From JADLGL01 sp963823045 (GTDB lineage: Bacteria; Pseudomonadota; Alphaproteobacteria; Rhizobiales; Kaistiaceae): 64,000 nt of DNA. Below are positions 26,711-36,437 of this stretch, one piece after another. Made by a program: the position numbers and the translations under genes. The notes below the pieces were generated by a model that had not been told where the DNA came from, searched no databases, and saw nothing but the letters and a program-made list of their open reading frames with translations. The DNA lies in the NCBI GenBank assembly GCA_963823045.1, contig CAWGKA010000007.1, positions 186,001 through 250,000 on the forward strand, in the 5' to 3' direction. Position 1 is the stretch's first letter, and each line of letters begins with the position of its first letter.

Positions 26711-28198
26711 TCAGCTCTCATATTTGTCGGAAACCAGGCGCTCCAGAAGGCGCACGCCGAAGCCGGAGCCCCAGGAGCGATTGATGTCGGAGTTCGGCGA
26801 AGACATAGCCGTGCCAGCGATGTCGAGATGCGCCCAGGGCATGTCGTCGGCGACGAAGCGCTTCAGGAACTGCGCCGCGGTGATCGAACCGGCGTCGCGC
26901 CCGCCGATGTTCTTCATGTCGGCGAAGCGGGAATCGAGCATCTTGTCGTAGAGCTCGCCGAGCGGCATGCGCCAGACATGCTCGCCACTCTCCAGGCCCG
27001 CGGCAAGCAGACCATTGGCGAGCGCATCGTCGCTGGAGAACAGACCGGCGTGGTGATGGCCGAGGGCGACGATGATGGCACCGGTCAGAGTGGCGAGGTC
27101 GATCATCGCCGCAGGCGCGAGGTTCTTCTGCGCATAGTGGAGGAGATCGGCGAGAACGAGCCGGCCCTCAGCGTCCGTGTTGATGACTTCGATCGTCTTG
27201 CCGGCCATCGAGGTGACGATATCGCCGGGCCGCTGCGCCTCGGCATCCGGCATGTTCTCGACGAGGCCGACGATGCCGACGACATTGGCTTTGGCCTTCC
27301 GCTTCGCCAGCGCCGCGATTGTGCCGGCGACCGCGGCCGCCCCGCCCATATCGCCCTTCATGTCTTCCATGCCGCCGGCCGGCTTGATGGAAATGCCGCC
27401 GGTATCGAAGACGACACCCTTGCCGACGAGGACGAGCGGTTTCGTTTTCGCATCGGCGCCAGTCCAACGCATGATCACCACCCGCGGCGGGCGGGCCGCG
27501 CCCTGAGCAACGCCGATCAGCGCGCCCATCTTGAGGCGGCGGATCGCCCGCTCATCGAGCACCTGCACGGCGACGCCGTCGGCCGAGAGCGCCTTCAGAT
27601 GCTCGGCGAACTCGACGGGACCGAGAACGTTGGCGGGTTCGTTGACGAGGTCGCGGGCGAAATAGACCCCTTCACCGACGGCGGCTCGGGCCGCCCAGGC
27701 GCGACGAACCTTGGTGGCATCATCGACCGCGACAGCAACAGCGGCGGGCTTCTTTTTTGCCCCATCGCCATTGGCGGACTGCTTGTATTTGTCGAAGCGG
27801 TAGGAGCGCAGCATCAGGCCGAGGCAGAACTCCGCCGCGTCGCCCACGACCTTGTTGTCGGGCCGCTCCAGCATAACGGTGGCGTCCGACCCGCCGGCAA
27901 GCGCGGCGGCGACGATGCCGCCCAACCTGCGCCAATCATCCGTCGTCGCCTCGCCCGGGGCGCCGATGCCGACAAGCAGAAGGCGGTCGACGCCCGCGAT
28001 GTCGGGCGCAAAGAGGCTGAGCGTGGTGCGCAGCTTGCCGGTGAAATCGGCGGCTTTGGCAGCGCGCGCGGCAAGCTTGTTGGCGTTCAGCGCAGCGGCC
28101 TGCTTGCCGAACCGCAATTTGTTGTCAGTGAATGCGACGACAACGCGCCGGTGGGTTCCGCCCGGGCGGGCGAATGTTAATTTCGGAAGTGCACTCAT
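26711..28198 (-). CDS. pepA: Leucyl aminopeptidase (cytosol aminopeptidase, M17)
   Basis: A two-metal hexameric aminopeptidase that degrades N-terminal residues of peptides; in some bacteria PepA also binds DNA. The 495-residue protein has the M17 signature NTDAEGRL and the metal/active-site segment VGKGVVFDTGGISIKPAGGM. ATG 28198 (MSALPKL) is preferred to the upstream in-frame ATG at 28264. It is divergent from the lptF operon, sharing about 160 bases of upstream DNA. Confidence 0.95.
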   Translation of the reverse strand: MSALPKLTFARPGGTHRRVVVAFTDNKLRFGKQAAALNANKLAARAAKAADFTGKLRTTLSLFAPDIAGVDRLLLVGIGAPGEATTDDWRRLGGIVAAALAGGSDATVMLERPDNKVVGDAAEFCLGLMLRSYRFDKYKQSANGDGAKKKPAAVAVAVDDATKVRRAWAARAAVGEGVYFARDLVNEPANVLGPVEFAEHLKALSADGVAVQVLDERAIRRLKMGALIGVAQGAARPPRVVIMRWTGADAKTKPLVLVGKGVVFDTGGISIKPAGGMEDMKGDMGGAAAVAGTIAALAKRKAKANVVGIVGLVENMPDAEAQRPGDIVTSMAGKTIEVINTDAEGRLVLADLLHYAQKNLAPAAMIDLATLTGAIIVALGHHHAGLFSSDDALANGLLAAGLESGEHVWRMPLGELYDKMLDSRFADMKNIGGRDAGSITAAQFLKRFVADDMPWAHLDIAGTAMSSPNSDINRSWGSGFGVRLLERLVSDKYES

Positions 28199-28355
28199 AG
28201 AGCTGCTCGCTGGCGGGAGAGGCGGCCGAGGCCCTGCATGGAACGTGACAATCATGCTGAGCATGCAGCATATGGCAAGGGCGCTTCGCTGATTGGCGGC
28301 AACGAAGCGCTCGAAGGTGCGTTGATATGTATTCGAGTTCTGCGACCGTGAGCCG

Positions 28356-29520
28356 ATGAACGTCGTTCAGCGCTACCTGTTCAGAAGGCTGTTCGCTGGC
28401 TTCCTCCTCGCCTTCCCGGCGCTGGCGATCAGCATTTGGCTGAGCCAGGCGCTGCAGCAGCTCAGCCTCGTCACCGATCGCGGTCAGGGCATACTGGTCT
28501 TCCTCGAAGCGTCGGCCCTCCTCATCCCGGGGCTGATCGTCATCATCGGGCCGGTGACGATGCTCATCGTCGTCATATCGACGATCAACGCCCTCAATGC
28601 CGATTCGGAACTCGTCAGCCTCAGCGCGAGCGGCGCGTCGCCCAGACTGATGCTGAAGCCGGTGCTGGCCCTCGCCTTGCCCCTGGTGCTGCTGTCGGCC
28701 CTGTGCTCGCTGGTGCTCAATCCGCAGGCGGCGAGAGCAACCTCGTCGCTGCTGGAAGAGGTCAACTCCAGCCTGATCACATCCGTCCTGAAACCCGGCC
28801 AGTTCCGAACATTGGGCGACAATGTCGTCATCGAAATCGACGCGATCCACCCCGATGGCGCCCTTGAGGGGTTGTTCATTTTCGACGGCCGCGACGCTGA
28901 CGAGACGGTGGCCTATCTCGCCCGTTCCGGCGCGATGATCACCGGCGATTCGGATCAGCGCTTTCTGATCATGCGCGATGGCGTGATCCAGCGACGGCCG
29001 CGCAATGGCGGCGCCGTCTCGGTCCTGCTGTTCGATTCCAACGCCTTCAACCTGACGACGCTGACCAACCAGACCCCTGTGGGAACTCCAGCAGCCGAAC
29101 CAGCGCCCGATCGGCTACCTCCTCCATCCGGATCGGAACGACCCGATCTATCAGGCCAACCCGTTCCGCTACATGGCGGAACTCCACAATCGCCTGGCGA
29201 TCCCGCTGTACGTGCTGGCGCTATCACTCTTGCCTCTGGCGCTGCTCGGGCAAGTCCAGACGGCGCGACAGGGGCGCGGCCGGATCACGGCCTTCACAGC
29301 CGCCACCAGCGCGCTGGTGATGGGCACCGGCCTCTATCTTACCGGCGCTCTGGAGGGCAATTCCGCGCTGGTCCCAGTGGTCTATGGCCTGCCGCTCGGC
29401 GTGATCGCGCTGTCGGTCCTCTTCGTCTTGTCGGGGCGGCGCCCGCCGGCGATCGGCCTGCGTTCGACGCTGCGCGCCCTCGGCGTCGGCCGGGGCAAGC
29501 GGCTGGAGGCTGAGATATGA
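28356..29520 (+). CDS. lptF: LPS export ABC transporter permease LptF, split by a frameshift
   Basis: Inner-membrane permease that with LptG and LptB lifts lipopolysaccharide into the Lpt bridge. About 387 residues when joined: N-terminal YLFRRLFAGFLLAFPALA and two membrane segments, a periplasmic beta-jellyroll, then RYMAELHNRLAIPLYVLAL and three membrane segments in another frame. Removing one C from the run 29074-29077 gives NQTLWELQQPNQRPIGYL and repairs the gene. lptF is essential in most LPS-making bacteria, so an error in the sequence is likely. Overlaps lptG (ATGA). Confidence 0.9.
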
Positions 29521-30599
29521 CTTTCAGCCTCACCCTCTCGCGTCATGTCGGCTGGACCCTCACCAAGTGGATCCTGCTGATGTTCCTCGTCTTCCTGATC
29601 CTCATGATCGTGGTGGACTTCTCGCAACTGGCACGCTGGATCGGCCGCACCGAGCTCGACTTCAGAGGCGCTATTCTTGCTTCGATGATGCGCGGGCCGG
29701 GCATGGCCGAATCCGTCCTGCCCTTCGCCGTCCTGTTCGCGGCGATGGTCACCTTCGTGCAACTCAACCGCCGTCTCGAACTCACCGTGACGCGGGCGGC
29801 GGGCGTCTCGGCATGGCAGATTCTGTTCCCCGCCTGTGTCATCGCCCTCATCGTCGGCGTCTTCGCCGTCACCGTCTACGACCCGGGTGCGGCCGCGCTG
29901 CGCGAATTGTCGGTCAAGATCGGCGGCGTTGGCGGCGGCAATGTCGGCTTCGCCGGCGAAGGCCCAGTGTGGCTGCGCCAAGGCGGCGACGATGGACCGT
30001 CGATCATCGGCGCAACGCGGACCGCCGAAGACGGCACCATCCTTGCCGGGGTAACGGCGTTCATCTTCAATGCGGACGGCTCGTTCCGCCAACGCGTCGA
30101 CGCCAGCCGCGCGCGCCTCGAAGGCCATGAGTGGGTGTTCGAGAGCCCCGTCGTCACCACCGTCGGCCAGGCCCCGCTCTCCGTCGATTCCTTCACGCTC
30201 AACACCAATCTCACGCTGGCCCAAATCCGAGAGTCGTTCGCCGACCCCGAAACTGTCCCGTTTTGGCGCCTTCCCGGTCTCATTTCTATCGCTGCGGCAA
30301 CCTCCCTGCCCGCGAACAATCTGAGATTGCAGCTGCAAAGCTTGCTTTCGCTGCCCTTTCTCCTCGTCGCCATGATCCTCATCGCGGCAGCGGTTTCCTT
30401 AAGGTTCTCAAGGACACTGAAGCTCGGACGCCTGATTGTCACTGGCGCGGGTAGCGGCTTCGTGCTTTACGTAATCTTGGTGATTTCCAGGGATCTGGGA
30501 CGGGGCGGGGTCGTATCACCGACAATCGCCGCATGGGCGCCTGTGCTGTTGGCGGTGCTCGCCAGCGTCTTGGTTCTGTTGCGTGAGGAGGATGGATGA
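29517..30599 (+). CDS. lptG: LPS export ABC transporter permease LptG
   Basis: Partner permease of LptF. The 360-residue protein has the same layout of N-terminal membrane segments (WTLTKWILLMFLVFLILMIV), periplasmic domain, and three C-terminal segments around LPFLLVAMILIAAAVSLRFS and FVLYVILVISRDLG. Its ATG overlaps the lptF stop and its own TGA overlaps the lptD start, so all three are translationally coupled. Confidence 0.94.
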   Translation: MTFSLTLSRHVGWTLTKWILLMFLVFLILMIVVDFSQLARWIGRTELDFRGAILASMMRGPGMAESVLPFAVLFAAMVTFVQLNRRLELTVTRAAGVSAWQILFPACVIALIVGVFAVTVYDPGAAALRELSVKIGGVGGGNVGFAGEGPVWLRQGGDDGPSIIGATRTAEDGTILAGVTAFIFNADGSFRQRVDASRARLEGHEWVFESPVVTTVGQAPLSVDSFTLNTNLTLAQIRESFADPETVPFWRLPGLISIAAATSLPANNLRLQLQSLLSLPFLLVAMILIAAAVSLRFSRTLKLGRLIVTGAGSGFVLYVILVISRDLGRGGVVSPTIAAWAPVLLAVLASVLVLLREEDG

Positions 30600-32851
30600 A
30601 AGTGGCCGCCATCCTTCGCCGGCCAGGCTTCCGCGGCCTTCGGCGGGGCGTTGTGCTGTTGGCTGTGCTGTGCGCGGCCAGTCTCGCCTCATTGCTCCCC
30701 GCGCAAGCGCAGACCGACCAGATGGCTCTGGAGGCCGACCAACTCGTCTATGACTACGATCAGAATCTGATCTCCGCGGTCGGCAACGTTCTGGTCCAGT
30801 ATCTGAGCTATGTGCTCACCGCCGATCGCCTGACCTTCTACCAAACCACGGGAAGGCTGGTCGCCGTCGGCCACGTGCATATCGTTGACGCCAACGGCAA
30901 CGTGTTCGAGGCCGAACAGGCGGACGTCACGCGCGACTTCCGCGACGGCTTCGTGCAGCAGCTCTATGTCGCCACCACCGAGCACACCTTCTTCACGGCC
31001 GAGACCAGCCAGCGCAGCGGCGGCAATATCAACGAGTTCTACAACGCCACCTACACCGCCTGCGAAGTCACGTTCGACGAGGAATCACGCCCGCCCCTGT
31101 GGCAGGTGAGCGCCGCGCGCATCATCCACAATGAAGAAGAGAAGATGGTCTATTTCGAGCGCGCGCGGCTCGAGTTCCTCGGCGTTCCGATCGCTTTCGC
31201 GCCGCGTCTGTCGACGCCCGATCCTTCGGTGACGCGCGCCACCGGTTTCCTCACGCCTGAGGTCAGCGTCTCAAGCTCGCTCGGCTTCGGCGTCGGTATC
31301 CCGTTCTTCTGGGCCCCGGCCCAGAACTACGACCTCACGCTCACGCCGACATACTTCACCAAGGCCGGCATTCTCATCGAGGCCGAATGGCGCCATAGGC
31401 TGCAAAACGGCATCTACAGGATTTCCGCCGCCGGTATCTCACAGCGCCCCATGGGCGCCGATCCGCGCATGTTCCGCGGCGCCGTCCGCACCACCGGCGA
31501 CTTCTCGATTGGCCGCTTCTGGCAGCTTGGCTGGGACGGCACGTTGCAGACCGACCGCGCCTTCACGAACACCTACGACACGGTCAATCCGACGGCGCCG
31601 GTAGTCACTTCGCAGATCCACCTCACCGGCGTCCTCGACCGCACCTATGTGGACCTGCATTCGTACTACTTCCAGAACGTCCAGGACGCGACCAATCCTC
31701 GGAACGATCAGGCCCGTCAGGGCGCGGTCCCGCTGGTGGCCGATTTCGAGCACGTCATGCCGTTCTTTGGCGGCCAACTCACCTATCGCGGCAGTTTCAC
31801 GAGCGTCGTGCGCGGCGAGAACGACCCGTTCACCGTCGGGCTGGACACGTATTACTACGGCCTGGCGGGCAACTATGACCGGCTGACGCAAGAGGTCTTG
31901 TGGCAGCGGCAGTTCGTGAGCCGAAACGGCCAGCTCTTCACGCCATTCGCCTTCGCCCATGCCGACCTCTATTTCCTCGATCTCGATGCACCGCCGGCCG
32001 GCGTCACCACCGATAGCTTTGCGGCGCGGCTCACCGGCGGCGGCGGTTTCGAATGGTCCTGGCCGTTCCTCATCCAGACGGCACGCGGCGGTACGCATAT
32101 CATCGAGCCGGTGGTGCAGTTCGTCGCCCGGCCGTCGGAAACGATGATCGGCGCACTGCCAAATGAAGATGCGCAGAGCGTCATCTTCGACACCACCGAC
32201 CTTCTGTCGCTCAACCGTTTCTCGGGCGATGATCGCTTCGAAGGCGGGACGCGCCTTGTCGTCATGATGCGGTATGTCGGCGATTTCGGGAACGGCGGCC
32301 ATGTCGAGGCCGTTCTCGGCGAATTGTTCCATCTCGCCGGCACCAACTCCTATGTCGTCCCCGGCGTGAACAGCATCGGCATGGGCACGGGCCTGGAGAG
32401 CGGCGTTTCGAACATCGTCGCCGCGCTGTCGGCCACTGACGGCCGCGGCGATTCGATCAGCCTGTCCGGCCGCTTTGACCCGAACACCTTCACCCTTGAG
32501 CGCGGCATTCTCTCCGCCTCGGCGACCATCGGGCCGCTCTCGGCATCGACCGCCCTTCTCTATGAGCGCTCTGCCCTCGACGTCGAAGGTGCGGCCAATG
32601 CCGCGTTCCTCATCACGGGCAAGGCATCGCTCGATCTCAATCGGAACTGGACGCTGTCCGGGTCTGTCGATTACGACGCCATTCTTGGTGCCGTGGTCGC
32701 GGATAGCATCGGCATCCACTATGTTTGTGATTGCGCCACGATGGACGTCACCTACTCGGAGAGCCGTTCGTCGGGTGTCGTTCTCGATCGCCGCGTGATG
32801 TTTGGCCTACAATTGCGGACGTTGGGCGACTTTGCCGTGATCCAGCGTTAG
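30596..32851 (+). CDS. lptD: LPS assembly outer-membrane protein LptD
   Basis: The outer-membrane barrel that, with LptE, inserts LPS into the outer leaflet. The 751-residue precursor has a signal peptide ending LLPAQAQ, a periplasmic OstA/LptA-like domain (QMALEADQLVYDYDQNLISAVGNV) and a large C-terminal beta-barrel. Paired cysteines (TACEV in the N-terminal part; YVCDCA near the C terminus) could form the inter-domain disulfides known from E. coli LptD. Coupled to lptG by ATGA overlap and followed by surA. Confidence 0.93.
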   Translation: MKVAAILRRPGFRGLRRGVVLLAVLCAASLASLLPAQAQTDQMALEADQLVYDYDQNLISAVGNVLVQYLSYVLTADRLTFYQTTGRLVAVGHVHIVDANGNVFEAEQADVTRDFRDGFVQQLYVATTEHTFFTAETSQRSGGNINEFYNATYTACEVTFDEESRPPLWQVSAARIIHNEEEKMVYFERARLEFLGVPIAFAPRLSTPDPSVTRATGFLTPEVSVSSSLGFGVGIPFFWAPAQNYDLTLTPTYFTKAGILIEAEWRHRLQNGIYRISAAGISQRPMGADPRMFRGAVRTTGDFSIGRFWQLGWDGTLQTDRAFTNTYDTVNPTAPVVTSQIHLTGVLDRTYVDLHSYYFQNVQDATNPRNDQARQGAVPLVADFEHVMPFFGGQLTYRGSFTSVVRGENDPFTVGLDTYYYGLAGNYDRLTQEVLWQRQFVSRNGQLFTPFAFAHADLYFLDLDAPPAGVTTDSFAARLTGGGGFEWSWPFLIQTARGGTHIIEPVVQFVARPSETMIGALPNEDAQSVIFDTTDLLSLNRFSGDDRFEGGTRLVVMMRYVGDFGNGGHVEAVLGELFHLAGTNSYVVPGVNSIGMGTGLESGVSNIVAALSATDGRGDSISLSGRFDPNTFTLERGILSASATIGPLSASTALLYERSALDVEGAANAAFLITGKASLDLNRNWTLSGSVDYDAILGAVVADSIGIHYVCDCATMDVTYSESRSSGVVLDRRVMFGLQLRTLGDFAVIQR

Positions 32852-32946
32852 CTGCGCGATTTCCATGCTTTCGTCGCATTCATCGCGCCAATTCCGCTGC
32901 CTTGACGGCCGCCTGACACCTATCGCCTAGCTGGGAGACCAACTGC

Positions 32947-33852
32947 ATGACCCGCCCCTTTCGACCGCTGATCGCCTGCGCCGTGTTCCTCTTGGCGCTG
33001 ATTCCGGCCAGCGGCGCTTTCGCCGTGACGCTCGTTGCGGTGGTCAATGGCGTGCCGATCACCTCGTATGACGTCGATCAGCGGGTCGCCCTGCAGACGA
33101 TCTCCGGCCAAACGCCGAGCCGCTCGGTAGCGACCAACGAACTGATCGACGAGGCCATCGAAGTTTCCGAAGCCATCCGGCTGGGGGCCAACATCAACCA
33201 AAGCCAGGTGGACGCCGCCTTTGCCAGCGTCGCACAGCAAGTCGGCATGACCGTGACGCAATTCCAGCAGGCGCTCGCCCAGTCCGGCGTCGCCCCTGAC
33301 ACGCTCAAGCAGCGCATCAGGGCGCAGCTCTATTGGTCGCTCCTGCTGCAGCAGCACCTGCAGATTGCCAATCCGGTCAATCAAACCGACGTCACGGCTC
33401 AGCTCCTGGCTCAAGGCACGGACCAGACGGTGCGGGAATACCGGCTGCAGCAGATCATCTTCGTCGTGCCGCAGAACTCCACCAACGCATATGTCAATCA
33501 GCGCCGCAGCGAAGCCCAGTCCTTCCGCCAGCGCTTCACCGGTTGCGAGAACACGCTGTCGCTGACGGCCAATCTGCGCGACGTGACGGTCCGTGACCTT
33601 GGCCGAGACACGAGCACCCTGACCTCGACACAGCGCCAGGCACTGGAGAGCACGGCGGCCGGCCACACCACGTCACCCGAGCGGACTTCGCTGGGTGTCG
33701 AGGTCCTCGCCGTCTGCTCGGTGGAGGTTGTGCAGGCCAATGAGCAGGCTCGCGCCCAGATTCAGAATCAGCTCCTGATCGACCAGGGCGACCAGATCGG
33801 CCAGGACTACCTCGCCGAGCTGCGCGACAGGGCGATCATCGTCCGCTACTAG
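32947..33852 (+). CDS. SurA-type periplasmic chaperone with a degenerate parvulin domain
   Basis: A 301-residue exported protein (signal peptide ending SGAFA) whose start TLVAVVNGVPITSYDVDQRV is the SurA N-domain signature. The chaperone core is followed by a single parvulin-like region (YRLQQIIFVVP...) that lacks recognisable catalytic motifs, such as the usual GG-LG segment. E. coli SurA has two parvulin domains and about 430 residues, so this is the short alphaproteobacterial form and likely a chaperone without proline isomerase activity. Placed lptD-surA-pdxA-rsmA as in E. coli, fitting a role in outer-membrane protein folding. Confidence 0.85.
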   Translation: MTRPFRPLIACAVFLLALIPASGAFAVTLVAVVNGVPITSYDVDQRVALQTISGQTPSRSVATNELIDEAIEVSEAIRLGANINQSQVDAAFASVAQQVGMTVTQFQQALAQSGVAPDTLKQRIRAQLYWSLLLQQHLQIANPVNQTDVTAQLLAQGTDQTVREYRLQQIIFVVPQNSTNAYVNQRRSEAQSFRQRFTGCENTLSLTANLRDVTVRDLGRDTSTLTSTQRQALESTAAGHTTSPERTSLGVEVLAVCSVEVVQANEQARAQIQNQLLIDQGDQIGQDYLAELRDRAIIVRY

Positions 33853-33855
33853 CCT

Positions 33856-34881
33856 GTGGCCCGGCCGCAATCGGCGATGCCGATCGCGCTGACCATGGGC
33901 GAGCCGGCCGGCATCGGCCCGGAGGTGACACTGGCCGCCTGGCGGCAGCGTGGCGCCTTCGGCCTGCCGCCCTTCTACTGCCTCGCCGACCCGGATCTGC
34001 TGCGCGGTCGCGCTTCACTGCTCGGCTGGGACGTCGCCATCGAGGAGGTCGACGCTGAAAGCGCCGGCGCCGTCTTTGACGATGCGCTGCCGGTCGTTCC
34101 GCTGTCAGGCAAGGCCTGGGCCTCGCCCGGGCGTCCGGTGCTCTCCGATGTCGCGCTGGTCACTGAGGCGATCGAACGCGCGGTCATGGATGTCCGCACC
34201 GGGCGGGCCGCGGCGCTCGTCACCAACCCGATCAACAAGCACGCGCTGAAGGAAGGCGGCTTCGCTTATCCCGGCCACACCGAGTTCCTCGCCCATCTTG
34301 CCGAGGAATGGACGGAACGGCGACAGCGGGCGGTGATGATGCTCGTCGGGCCGGAACTGCGGACCGTGCCGGTGACGATCCATATCCCGATCGCCGAGGT
34401 GCCCGATGCGCTCACCGCCGATCTTATCGTCGAGACCGGTGAAATCGTCGCCGAGGATATGCGCGCCCGCTTCGGCATCGCCGAACCGCGCCTCGCGATC
34501 GCCGGCCTCAATCCACATGCAGGCGAAGAGGGTTCGATCGGAACGGAGGACGAGACCGTCGTTCGCCCCGCCGTCGAGGCGCTGCAGGCTCTGGGAATCG
34601 CGGCCGTTGGGCCACTGCCGGCCGACACGATGTTCCACCCGGCCGCGCGTGCGACCTATGACGTGGCGCTGTGCATGTATCACGATCAGGCGCTGATCCC
34701 GGCGAAGACGCTCGCCTTCGACGAGGCGGTCAACGTGACGCTCGGCCTGCCCTTCATCCGCACCTCGCCGGACCACGGCACAGCCTTCAACATCGCCGGC
34801 AAGGGCAAGGCACGGCCGGGCAGCCTGATCGCTGCGATCAAGCTGGCACGCCAGATGGCGACCGCCGAAGGCGCGCGGTGA
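33856..34881 (+). CDS. pdxA: 4-hydroxythreonine-4-phosphate dehydrogenase
   Basis: An NAD-dependent enzyme of pyridoxal phosphate (vitamin B6) synthesis. The 341-residue protein has PIALTMGEPAGIGPEV, the metal-binding histidine segments (GHTEFLAHL), GLNPHAGEEGSIGTED, PADTMFH and MYHDQALIP. Start GTG 33856 lies three bases after the surA stop; the ATG at 33877 is an alternative. Its stop overlaps the GTG start of rsmA. Confidence 0.95.
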   Translation: MARPQSAMPIALTMGEPAGIGPEVTLAAWRQRGAFGLPPFYCLADPDLLRGRASLLGWDVAIEEVDAESAGAVFDDALPVVPLSGKAWASPGRPVLSDVALVTEAIERAVMDVRTGRAAALVTNPINKHALKEGGFAYPGHTEFLAHLAEEWTERRQRAVMMLVGPELRTVPVTIHIPIAEVPDALTADLIVETGEIVAEDMRARFGIAEPRLAIAGLNPHAGEEGSIGTEDETVVRPAVEALQALGIAAVGPLPADTMFHPAARATYDVALCMYHDQALIPAKTLAFDEAVNVTLGLPFIRTSPDHGTAFNIAGKGKARPGSLIAAIKLARQMATAEGAR

Positions 34882-35723
34882 TTGCCGAGGACGGCCTGCC
34901 GCCGCTGCGGGAGGTCATCCAACGGCACGGCATCGCGGCGAAGAAATCGCTCGGCCAGAACTTCCTGCTGGACCTCAATCTCACGGACCGCATCGCGAGA
35001 TCGGCCGGCGATCTCGCCGGCGTGACGGTGGTCGAGATCGGTCCTGGCCCCGGCGGTCTGACGCGGGCGCTGCTCAGCGCCGGTGCGAAGAAGATCGTCG
35101 CGATCGAGCGCGACCACCGCTGCATCGCGGCGCTGGAAGAGGTTGCCGCGCATTGGCCGGGTCGGCTGGAGATCATCGGTGCGGACGCGCTGCGCGTCGG
35201 TCTAGCCGATATCGCCGCTGCGCCGGTGAAGGTGGTCGCCAACCTCCCCTACAACATCGGGACGCCGCTCCTGATTGGCTGGCTCACCGGGACGGACTGG
35301 CCGCCGATTTGGCAGTCGCTGACACTGATGTTCCAGCGCGAGGTCGCCGAACGCATCGTCGCCGCACCGGGCTCGAAAGCCTATGGCCGGCTTGGCGTGC
35401 TCGCCGGCTGGCGCAGCGAAGCCGATATTCTGTTCGATATCGACCCGCGCGCCTTCACTCCACCGCCCAAGGTTGTCTCGTCGGTCGTGCAGCTGACCCC
35501 GCGCGCCGAGCCACTACCCTGCGAAGTGAAGGCATTGGAGCGGGTTACCGCCGCAGCGTTCGGGCAACGGCGGAAGATGCTGCGGCAGAGTCTTCGTTCG
35601 CTCGGTACCGACGCCTCGGCGCTGCTGGAGAAGACCGGGATCGACGGGACGCGGCGGGCCGAGGAGATTGATGTCGCCGGCTTTGTAGCGCTGGCGAACG
35701 CCTATGCCGCAGAGTCCGTTTAG
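34878..35723 (+). CDS. rsmA: 16S rRNA dimethyladenosine transferase (KsgA)
   Basis: Dimethylates A1518 and A1519 of 16S rRNA and acts as a late 30S assembly checkpoint. The 281-residue protein has KKSLGQNFLLD, SAM motif I VVEIGPGPGGLTRALL and catalytic motif IV NLPYNIGTPLL, then the C-terminal RNA-binding domain. The GTG at 34878 overlaps the pdxA TGA. Its TAG overlaps the TAA of the convergent gmk. Confidence 0.95.
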   Translation: MIAEDGLPPLREVIQRHGIAAKKSLGQNFLLDLNLTDRIARSAGDLAGVTVVEIGPGPGGLTRALLSAGAKKIVAIERDHRCIAALEEVAAHWPGRLEIIGADALRVGLADIAAAPVKVVANLPYNIGTPLLIGWLTGTDWPPIWQSLTLMFQREVAERIVAAPGSKAYGRLGVLAGWRSEADILFDIDPRAFTPPPKVVSSVVQLTPRAEPLPCEVKALERVTAAAFGQRRKMLRQSLRSLGTDASALLEKTGIDGTRRAEEIDVAGFVALANAYAAESV

Positions 35724-36433
35724 GCCGCCAGCAACTCGGCGACGAGCGCGGCTGCATCGGCGCGGTTGGCTTGGGCCAGAGCTGCGGCGACGGCGATCTG
35801 CTGCCGCTCCTGCGGCGAGGGCTCGCGTCCGACGGCTCGCTGCAGCCGCTCCGTTGCCAGGATCGCCTTGATCTCGTCGAGGGCCCGGCTGACGTCGTCA
35901 TTGACGATGATGTAGTCGTACTCGCCCCAATGACCGATCTCGTCGCGGGCCTTGTCGAGGCGGCGCTCAATGGTGGCGTTATCGTCCTCGGCGCGGCGAA
36001 GAAGCCTTGCGCGCAGTTCCGCCATCGACGGCGGCAGGATGAAGATGGTGACGAGATCGTCGCGCATCTTCGCCGCGATCTGCTGCGTGCCCTGATAGTC
36101 GATGTCAAAGATGACATCGCGGCCTGCGCCCAGAGCGTTCTCGACCGGCGCGCGCGGCGTCCCGTAGCGATTGCCGTGCACTTCGGCGGATTCGAGGAAC
36201 CCGCCCGCCTGCTCCTCGCGCGCGAATTCATCCCGCCCGACGAAGACATAGTCCTGACCGCCGACCTCGCTCGGCCGACGTGGCCGCGTCGTCCAGGAGA
36301 TCGAAAGATGAAGGTTGGGGTCGTCTTCCCGCAGACGGCGCGTCAGCGTCGACTTGCCGGCACCGGACGGCGACGACAGCACGAGCATCAGCCCGCGCCG
36401 CGCTGAGCTTTCCTGTTCCGACGGACCGACCAA
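35720..36433 (-). CDS. gmk: Guanylate kinase
   Basis: Phosphorylates GMP to GDP. The 237-residue form has the P-loop LSSPSGAGKSTLTRRL, the GMP-binding SWTTRPRRPSEVGGQDYVFV and HGNRYGTP. The TTG at 36433 is chosen: it gives the short N-terminal extension usual in rhizobia and has GGAG about seven bases ahead, overlapping the end of yicC; the internal ATG (MLVLSSPSG) is an alternative. A C-terminal Ala-rich helix extends past the usual end. Last gene of the fab-mltG-yicC-gmk run. Confidence 0.94.
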   Translation of the reverse strand: MVGPSEQESSARRGLMLVLSSPSGAGKSTLTRRLREDDPNLHLSISWTTRPRRPSEVGGQDYVFVGRDEFAREEQAGGFLESAEVHGNRYGTPRAPVENALGAGRDVIFDIDYQGTQQIAAKMRDDLVTIFILPPSMAELRARLLRRAEDDNATIERRLDKARDEIGHWGEYDYIIVNDDVSRALDEIKAILATERLQRAVGREPSPQERQQIAVAAALAQANRADAAALVAELLAA

Positions 36434-36437
36434 GGCC

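Noticed and set aside
26828..28180. A 450-codon open frame opposite pepA
   Set aside because: Antisense to pepA, no family features, shadow frame of a GC-rich gene.
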